Source of the DNA: AC-32 sp963821495
GTDB taxonomy: Bacteria; Actinomycetota; Thermoleophilia; Gaiellales; Gaiellaceae
DNA length: 64,000 nt
Reading direction: 5' to 3'
Assembly (NCBI GenBank): GCA_963821495.1
Contig: CAWGEA010000003.1
Location: forward strand, 1,612,001-1,676,000
The position numbers were made by a program, and so were the translations under genes. The notes beneath the pieces are model-generated. The model did not search any database, had not been told where the DNA came from, and saw only the letters and a program-made list of their open reading frames with translations. Positions 58,767-64,000 of the stretch are shown here, one piece after another (position 1 is the first letter of the stretch; each line of letters begins with the position of its first letter).

Positions 58767-59339
58767 GTGGCGGCCGAGGACACCCGCAGCCAGCGCGAGC
58801 GGATGCTCGCCGGCGACCTCTACTTCGCCGACGACCCGGAGCTGGCCGAGGAAACCCGCCGCGCGGCCGGCTTGTTGCGCGAGTTCAACGACTCGGCCCC
58901 GGCGGAGGCGTCGCTTCGTCGAAGGATCCTCGGCGACCTGCTCGCGGCCTTCGGCGAGGGTAGCGAGATCAGGCCGCCGTTCTGGTGCGAGTACGGCTAC
59001 CAGCTCCACGTCGGCGCTCGCACGTTCGTGAACTTCAGGCTCGTCGCGCTCGACGTGGCGCAGATCCGGATCGGCGACGACGTGCAGATCGGGCCGAGCG
59101 TGCAGCTGCTGACGCCGACCCACCCGCTCGACCCCGAGCAGCGGCGAACGAAGTGGGAGGCGGCGGAGCCGATCACGATCGAGGACAACGTCTGGCTCGG
59201 CGGCGGGGTGATCGTCTGTCCCGGTGTCACGATCGGTGCCGACACCGTCGTCGGCGCGGGAGCCGTGGTCGTGGGGGACCTTCCCCCGGGCGTGCTCGCG
59301 GTCGGCAACCCCGCCCACGTCGTCCGGCCCCTCGCCTGA
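58767..59339 (+). CDS. Maltose/galactoside O-acetyltransferase-like hexapeptide protein
   Basis: 190 residues from a GTG. SQRERMLAGDLYFADDPELA matches the N-terminal Mac domain. The left-handed beta-helix follows with catalytic His in LLTPTHPLDPEQR, then ITIEDNVWLGGGVIVCPGVT and VVGAGAVVVGDLPPGVLAVG. It would acetylate a sugar using acetyl-CoA. Confidence 0.92.
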   Translation: MAAEDTRSQRERMLAGDLYFADDPELAEETRRAAGLLREFNDSAPAEASLRRRILGDLLAAFGEGSEIRPPFWCEYGYQLHVGARTFVNFRLVALDVAQIRIGDDVQIGPSVQLLTPTHPLDPEQRRTKWEAAEPITIEDNVWLGGGVIVCPGVTIGADTVVGAGAVVVGDLPPGVLAVGNPAHVVRPLA

Positions 59340-59375
59340 CGCGCGATACTCGCGGCCGACGGAGAGGAGGAGTTG

Positions 59376-59738
59376 ATGGCCGACAAGGTGCTGATCAACC
59401 TGGCGACCGGGATGGAAGACGGCGAGCGGGTGCTCGTCGCGTTCCTCGTCGCGACGGCCGCGCAGCAGCAGGGCAAGGACGTGAAGGTCTGGACGACCAA
59501 GGATGCCGTGCGGCTCGGGCTTCCCGGCGAGCTGCAGGGCGTCGTCTGCAAGGGCTGCCCGCCGCTGGAACGGCTGTACGAGCAGTTCACCGAGGCCGGT
59601 GGCGAGCTCTGGCTCTGCCCGATCTGCCTCGACTCGCGCGACCTCGGCGACGCCGAGAAGGTGCCGGACGCGAAGGTCGTCGGCGCGACGCCGATGTGGG
59701 AATGGGCCGGGAGCGATGCGACGGTCTTCAGCTACTGA
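59376..59738 (+). CDS. DsrE-like family protein
   Basis: 120 residues from an ATG behind GGAGAGGAGG. KVLINLATGMEDGERVLVAF, GKDVKVWTTKDAVRLGLPGE, VCKGCPPLERLYEQF and LWLCPICLDSRDL match the DsrE/YchN-like fold, with Cys pairs that could carry sulfur or zinc. The role is unknown. Confidence 0.8.
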   Translation: MADKVLINLATGMEDGERVLVAFLVATAAQQQGKDVKVWTTKDAVRLGLPGELQGVVCKGCPPLERLYEQFTEAGGELWLCPICLDSRDLGDAEKVPDAKVVGATPMWEWAGSDATVFSY

Positions 59739-59744
59739 CGCCTA

Positions 59745-60314
59745 CTAGCTGAGCGCGAACACGCGGCGGGGCTCGGGGAACCCCTTCAGCCGGACGACGC
59801 CCGCGTCTTCGAAGCGCAGGCCGGCGGGAGCGGCCAGCGCGGCTGCCTCCTCGGAGGCGAGGATCTCCCCGGGCTTCGCCTCCTCGGCCAGCCTGGCGCC
59901 GACGTGGACGTCGGCACCGGCGCACTTGCCGTCGGCCGTCCAGCAGTGACCGGCGTGCACACCAGCGCAGAGGACGAGGCCGAGCGGGGCGAGGGCGTCG
60001 CGTATGGCGCGAGCGCACCGGAGCGCTCCCGCCGGGGTCTCGAAGACCGCGAACACGCCGTCGCCGGCCGTGTCCATCTCGATGCCTCCGTGTTCACGCA
60101 GCGTCTGCCGCACGATCGCGTTGTGACGCTCGAGCAGCGTCGCCCATGCCGCGTCGCCGAGCCGAACTGCGGCCGTGGTGGAGTCGACGACGTCGGTGAA
60201 GAGCACGGCCGTGAGCCGCACCGCCTGCGCGGGGCCGGAGGAGGGCTTCGACTCGGTCACTGACGCCATCACCGTCTTCGGGTCCAGCGTGGCGGTCCCG
60301 AGGCCCGCGTTCAT
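59745..60314 (-). CDS. Class III adenylate/guanylate cyclase-domain protein
   Basis: 189 residues, a free-standing cyclase homology domain. Metal-binding Asp residues lie in AVLFTDVVDSTTAAVRLGDA and EMDTAGDGVFAVFETP. The transition-state segment is GADVHVGARLAEEAKPGEIL: the Arg is kept but the usual Asn is His, so activity or specificity may be altered. It is convergent with the DsrE-like gene. Confidence 0.83.
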   Translation of the reverse strand: MNAGLGTATLDPKTVMASVTESKPSSGPAQAVRLTAVLFTDVVDSTTAAVRLGDAAWATLLERHNAIVRQTLREHGGIEMDTAGDGVFAVFETPAGALRCARAIRDALAPLGLVLCAGVHAGHCWTADGKCAGADVHVGARLAEEAKPGEILASEEAAALAAPAGLRFEDAGVVRLKGFPEPRRVFALS

Positions 60315-60370
60315 CCGAGGTTCTACCGAGCCCGGTGCGGAAAGCCCGCAGCGGTGGCTAGATTCGCCCC

Positions 60371-61111
60371 GTGCACGGCGAGGACGGCTACTTCGACGAG
60401 CGGGTCGCCGAGCGGTACGACGAGTCGACCGCGGACCTGTTCAGCCCGGAGGCCGTCGACCCGGTCGTCGACTTCCTCTCCGAGCTCGCCGGCGGCGGCC
60501 GGGCGCTCGAGCTCGGGATCGGCACGGGCCGCATCGCGTTGCCGCTTGCGCAGCGTGGGGTGGGGGTTCACGGGATCGAGCTCTCGCGCGCGATGGCCGC
60601 GAAGCTGCGCGAGAAGCCGGGAGGCGAGGAGATCCCGGTCACGATCGGCGACTTCTCGAGCACGCGGGTCGACGGCACGTTCTCGCTCGCCTACGTCGTC
60701 TTCAACACGATCGTGAACCTGACGACGCAGGCCGGGCAGGTCGCGTGCTTCCGCAACGTCGCGGCGCACCTCGATCCCGGCGGCTGCTTCGTGGTCGAGG
60801 TGCTCGTTCCGGATCTGCGGCGCCTCCCGCCGGGCGAGACGATGCGCGTCTTCGACGCCAGCGAGGGCCACTGGGGCATCGACGAGTACGACGTGGCGAA
60901 CCAGGGGCTGGTCTCGCACCACTTCTCGCTGGTCGCCGGTGCGATCGAGCGCGTCTCGATGCCGTTCCGCTACGTCTGGCCGGCGGAGCTCGACCTGATG
61001 GCGGAGCTCGCCGGGATGCGGCTGCGCGAGCGCTGGAGCGGCTGGCGGCGGGAGCCGTTCACGGGCGAGAGTCGCAAGCACGTCTCGGTGTGGGAGAAGC
61101 CCGGCCGCTAG
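60371..61111 (+). CDS. SAM-dependent class I methyltransferase
   Basis: 246 residues, GTG start. YFDERVAERYDESTADLFSP precedes motif I (RALELGIGTGRIALPLAQRG), followed by GIELSRAMAAKLREK and FSLAYVVFNTIVNLTTQAGQ. The Methyltransf_25/11 type. The substrate is unknown. The stop overlaps the convergent histidine-kinase stop. Confidence 0.88.
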   Translation: MHGEDGYFDERVAERYDESTADLFSPEAVDPVVDFLSELAGGGRALELGIGTGRIALPLAQRGVGVHGIELSRAMAAKLREKPGGEEIPVTIGDFSSTRVDGTFSLAYVVFNTIVNLTTQAGQVACFRNVAAHLDPGGCFVVEVLVPDLRRLPPGETMRVFDASEGHWGIDEYDVANQGLVSHHFSLVAGAIERVSMPFRYVWPAELDLMAELAGMRLRERWSGWRREPFTGESRKHVSVWEKPGR

Positions 61112-63197
61112 CGCGCAGGCAGCTCGAGCGTGAAGCGCGAGCCTCTGCCGGGCTCCGAGTCGACGCTCAGGTGGCCATCCATCCGCCCCACGAGCTCACG
61201 GCAGATGTAGAGGCCGAGCCCGCTGCCGCCGACGCCGTGCGTCTGCTGCGGGTCGAGCCGGTAGAACTTCTCGAAGATCCGCTCGGCCTCGCCTGACGGG
61301 ATGCCGAGCCCCTCGTCGACGACGTCGATCACGCACCAGTCGTTGCCGTTGCGCACGCGCAGCTCGACGCGGCCGCCGTCGGGCGAGTACTTGACCGCGT
61401 TGTCGACGAGGTTCACGAGCACCTGGCGCAGCTTGTTCTCGTCGCACGAGATCCTCGGGGAGCCGTCCACGTCGAGGTTCAGCGAGATCGTCTCGGGGAC
61501 ATGGAGCGCCGCCGACTCGATCACGCGCGCGGCCACCTCCGAGGGGTCGCAGTCGGTCACCTCCAGCTCGACCGCGTCGGCGTCGAGCTGGCCGGCGAGC
61601 AGGATCTGGTCGACGATCCGCGCCAGGCGCGTGGCCTCGGACTCGATCATCTCGAGGAACTGGGCGCGGTCGTCCTCGCTCAGCTCGATGTCCTCGCGGC
61701 GCAGCGTGCGGACGGCTCCGTAGACCGCGGCCAGCGGCGTGCGCAGCTCGTGCGACGCCGTCGCGACGAAGTCGCTGCGGGTCTTCTCGAGCGCATGCTC
61801 CTCGGTCACGTCCTGGAGCGCGTAAACGGTGCCCTGGCCGAAGTCGACGCCGGAAACGGCGACCCAATGCTCGACGTTGTCGAGGACGATCGGCACGGTG
61901 ACCGGCCGCGCGGGGGTCCCCGGCGCCACCAGCGGCAGGTGCGAGGTGAGCGCGTCCCACGTCCTCACGATTTCGGCTACGGGCCGGTCGAGCGCGTCCT
62001 CCTCGCGGACGCCGGTGATCGCCGCGGCCGCCGGATTCCAGTGGCGGACGACGCCTTCGCGGTCGAGCAGGACGACACCGTCGGCGACGTAGGCCAGCGC
62101 CCGCGCGGCGTTGGCGCCGCGCTCCGTCTCGCGGAAGAGGGGGCGTTGTCGACGGCGACCGCCGCGCGCCGCGCGAGCTCCTTCGCGAGGTCGAAGTCCG
62201 CCCGCGTGAAGGGACGGTGCGTCTCCGCCGCGATCAGGGTCAGCGCGCCGAGGGTACGGCCGCGCGCGCGGAGCGGCACGCAGATCGAGGAGGTCAGCCC
62301 GAGCTCGTCGACGATCTGGCGCAGCTCGTCGTCGTCGCCGATCGCGTCGTCGAGCAGCCGTTGCGGGATCGTCGGCATGAACTCGGCCTCGCCGGTCCGC
62401 AGGACGTTCGCGACGCCGGCCGGTGGCTCCGGGTCGGGCGGGTATCGCTCCTGGAGCTCGTACGCCCAGCGCACCTTGTCGGGATCCTGGTGCGCGACGG
62501 CTAGGCGCTCGACCTCGCCGTCCGGGCCGAGCATGTCGATCGCGCACCAATCGGCCAGGGCGGGGACGCAGAGCTGCGCGAGCCGCCGCAGCGTCCGGTT
62601 GTAGTCGAGCGACGAGGCGAGCAGCTCGCTCGCCTCCGCGAGGAAGGTCATGCGCTCGCGCATCGCCTGCTCCGCGGCGTAGAGCCGTGAGCGCGCGAGC
62701 GCCTGGGCCGCCTGCCGTGCAAAGGCCATCTTCAGCTCGCGGCGCTCGGCCTCGAACTCGACATCGCGGTCGAACGAGAGCGAGAGGCCGCCGAACACCT
62801 CGCCTTCGACCGCGAGCGGGAGGACGACGAGCGCGTGCCCTTGCTGGCCCTCCTGCGAGAGCCCGGGGTAGAGGCGGTTCCGCTCGGCGACGCTCGTGAT
62901 GAAGAGCGGCTCGCCGGTGCGCACGACCTCGGACATCGGCAGCTTCGCGTCGACCGGGAAGCTCCCCCAGCCGCTCATCACGCCGGGGTCGTAGCCGCGC
63001 TGCGCGAGGAGCTCGATCGTCGTGCCGTCCTCGCCGAGCACGCCGATCGCCCCGGCGTGCGCCTCGGCCGCGCGTACGCCGTCGGTGAGGATCGCGTCGA
63101 GCACCTCCTGCGGCGTGACCGCCTCCGCCAGCAGCTCCGCGACGCGCTGGAGTCGTCGCGCTCGGTCGGCGGCGTCGTGCGTCGCGGGCGCGCTCAC
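61108..63197 (-). pseudogene. GAF-GAF-PAS sensor histidine kinase, frameshifted
   Basis: About 695 residues in two frames. The N-terminal frame has a GAF domain (AEAHAGAIGVLGEDGTTIEL), a second GAF domain (SLDYNRTLRRLAQLCVPALA) and ends after AKELARRAAVAVDNA. The second frame continues PLFRETERGANAARAL, a PAS domain (GVVRHWNPAAAAITG), the H-box SHELRTPLAAVYGA, the N-box LVNLVDNAVKYSPDGG and the G-boxes DEGLGIPSG and GGSGLGLYIC. The break is at a CCCCC run (minus strand, near 62140) that needs one more C. It is coupled to the response regulator by a 4-base overlap. Confidence 0.87.
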
Positions 63198-63622
63198 CGC
63201 TTGTTCGACGAGGCGATCTCGCGCGTGAGCTGCTCGCGCTCGCCGCGCGCGATCCGGCCGAGCACGTCGTCGACGAAGTCGCCGATCGTCACCGGGTCGA
63301 ACGGCTTGACGAGGTAGCCGACGCCGCCGAGCTGCTGGCCCATCCGCTTGTCAGCCGTCTCGGCGCGCGCGGTGAGGAACACGATCGGGATCTTGCGCGT
63401 CTGCGCGTCGGCAGCCAGCTCGCGGGCGACCGTCCAGCCGTCGACGTCGGGCATCATCACGTCGAGCAGCACGAGGTCGGGGCGCTCTTTGCGCGCCAGC
63501 TCCAGCGCCTTGCGGCCGTCGGCCGCCTCGAGCACGTCCATCCCGGATGCGGCGAGGTTCACGCGGCAGAGCAGGCGGATCGCGCGCTCGTCGTCGACGA
63601 CGAGTACGCGCCGGCCCGTCAC
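63194..63622 (-). CDS. Single-domain response regulator (receiver)
   Basis: 142 residues. VLVVDDERAIRLLCRVNLAA has the acidic pocket, DLVLLDVMMPDVDGWTVARE the phospho-acceptor Asp, PIVFLTARAE the Thr and GYLVKPFDPVTIGD the Lys. There is no output domain; a 20-residue helical tail follows. It precedes and overlaps the GAF-PAS histidine kinase, so the two form a signalling pair. Confidence 0.92.
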   Translation of the reverse strand: MTGRRVLVVDDERAIRLLCRVNLAASGMDVLEAADGRKALELARKERPDLVLLDVMMPDVDGWTVARELAADAQTRKIPIVFLTARAETADKRMGQQLGGVGYLVKPFDPVTIGDFVDDVLGRIARGEREQLTREIASSNKR

Positions 63623-63911
63623 CGCGGCCGACCGGCCGGACGCCTCCCCGCGCGACTGCGGATCGCCGGGCGCGCGGGCGCCAGACTCGCAGCGCCACAG
63701 TCTCCGCCCCCCGAGGGGCCCCCCACTCGGCGAAGCGGAGCCGAGCGAATCGGATGCGATACCTCAGCTCTCACTCGCGACTACAGCGAATTCTAGGCTG
63801 GAAAGCCGTACCTGAACAGACCTCGTCGCCATCTGCACATCGATCGCAGGTCGCGGTTCTGCCCGTGGCCGTGAGCTGGGGCCGTCCGGCGGCAGGTCCA
63901 CCGTCTTCGGA

Positions 63912-64000
63912 GTGACCGTCTTCCGGGCCCCGTGGTCGGGCGCGTCCTTCCTCGTCTATCTCGGCGGCCTCACGATCCTCTCCGCGCTGGGGTCGCTGCT
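63912..64000 (+). CDS. N-terminus of a membrane protein (3' partial)
   Basis: A GTG-started frame reads VFRAPWSGASFLVYLGGLTI then LSALGSLL and runs off the window. The hydrophobic stretch suggests a first transmembrane helix. The family cannot be told. The 289 bp before it, divergent from the response regulator, contain no gene. Confidence 0.45.
   Translation, partial: MTVFRAPWSGASFLVYLGGLTILSALGSL

Noticed and set aside
63623..63911. Continuation of a gene in the gap before the last partial frame
   Set aside because: All frames are low in coding character; it is more likely a divergent promoter region.

Overview
The window is high-GC DNA with strongly G/C-ending codons and many GTG starts. 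The housekeeping genes look actinobacterial: a SigA-type sigma factor, ClpS next to a DUF2017 gene, a DUF2277 protein, PdxS, and Rpf-like or lysozyme-like cell-wall proteins. I infer an environmental member of Actinomycetota, probably class Thermoleophilia. That placement rests on gene content only. At least eight genes are broken by single-base indels, some in homopolymers, so the consensus may be unpolished or from a metagenome.

Layout. 1-9.5 kb holds secreted proteins (Ig-like tail, PD40 propeller, C39-like peptidase, phytase-like esterase), a GNAT, a broken P450, queF and a deoxyribosyltransferase-like protein. 9.5-18.1 kb holds a large Ig-like repeat protein, an ATPase, a phosphotransferase, a TetR regulator with its palindromic operator, a class I glutamine amidotransferase, a sulfotransferase and an MFS exporter. 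18.2-24.1 kb is the most core-like part: Rpf-like protein, SigA, nucleotidyltransferase, phosphoesterase, ClpS/DUF2017, an ECF sigma factor with a membrane partner, YjbQ and a CAT-anticodon tRNA. 24.1-32.7 kb holds an MMPL transporter, a flavin monooxygenase with a cyclic-nucleotide-binding protein, a ferritin-like protein, a cell-wall hydrolase, a membrane protein and pdxS.

32.7-54.8 kb is the accessory region and the most interesting part. A directional repeat of about 35 bp, always in the same orientation, occurs 16 times between 41.8 and 54.7 kb. Two decayed copies lie further left, the first directly after pdxS. Twelve of the 15 intervals between clear copies carry exactly one small gene: GNATs, cupins, a VOC protein, an isochorismatase-type hydrolase, a PIN protein, a deazaflavin oxidoreductase, a GFA protein, a PD40 protein. 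The genes lie on either strand, but their 3' ends sit tight against a repeat. This has the architecture of a gene-cassette array resembling a chromosomal integron, but the repeat lacks the canonical attC core and no integrase is visible here. Traces of recombination are visible: two truncated genes fused at 33.43 kb, both with full-length relatives in the array, and a copied 3' gene end beside one repeat.

33.7-41.5 kb interrupts the repeats with larger genes: a MerR-HTH/cyclase fusion, a subtilase with a PASTA domain, and membrane proteins. 54.8-58.7 kb continues with small accessory genes and decayed fragments. 58.8-64 kb returns to ordinary genes: an acetyltransferase, a DsrE-like protein, a nucleotidyl cyclase, a methyltransferase and a histidine kinase/response regulator pair.
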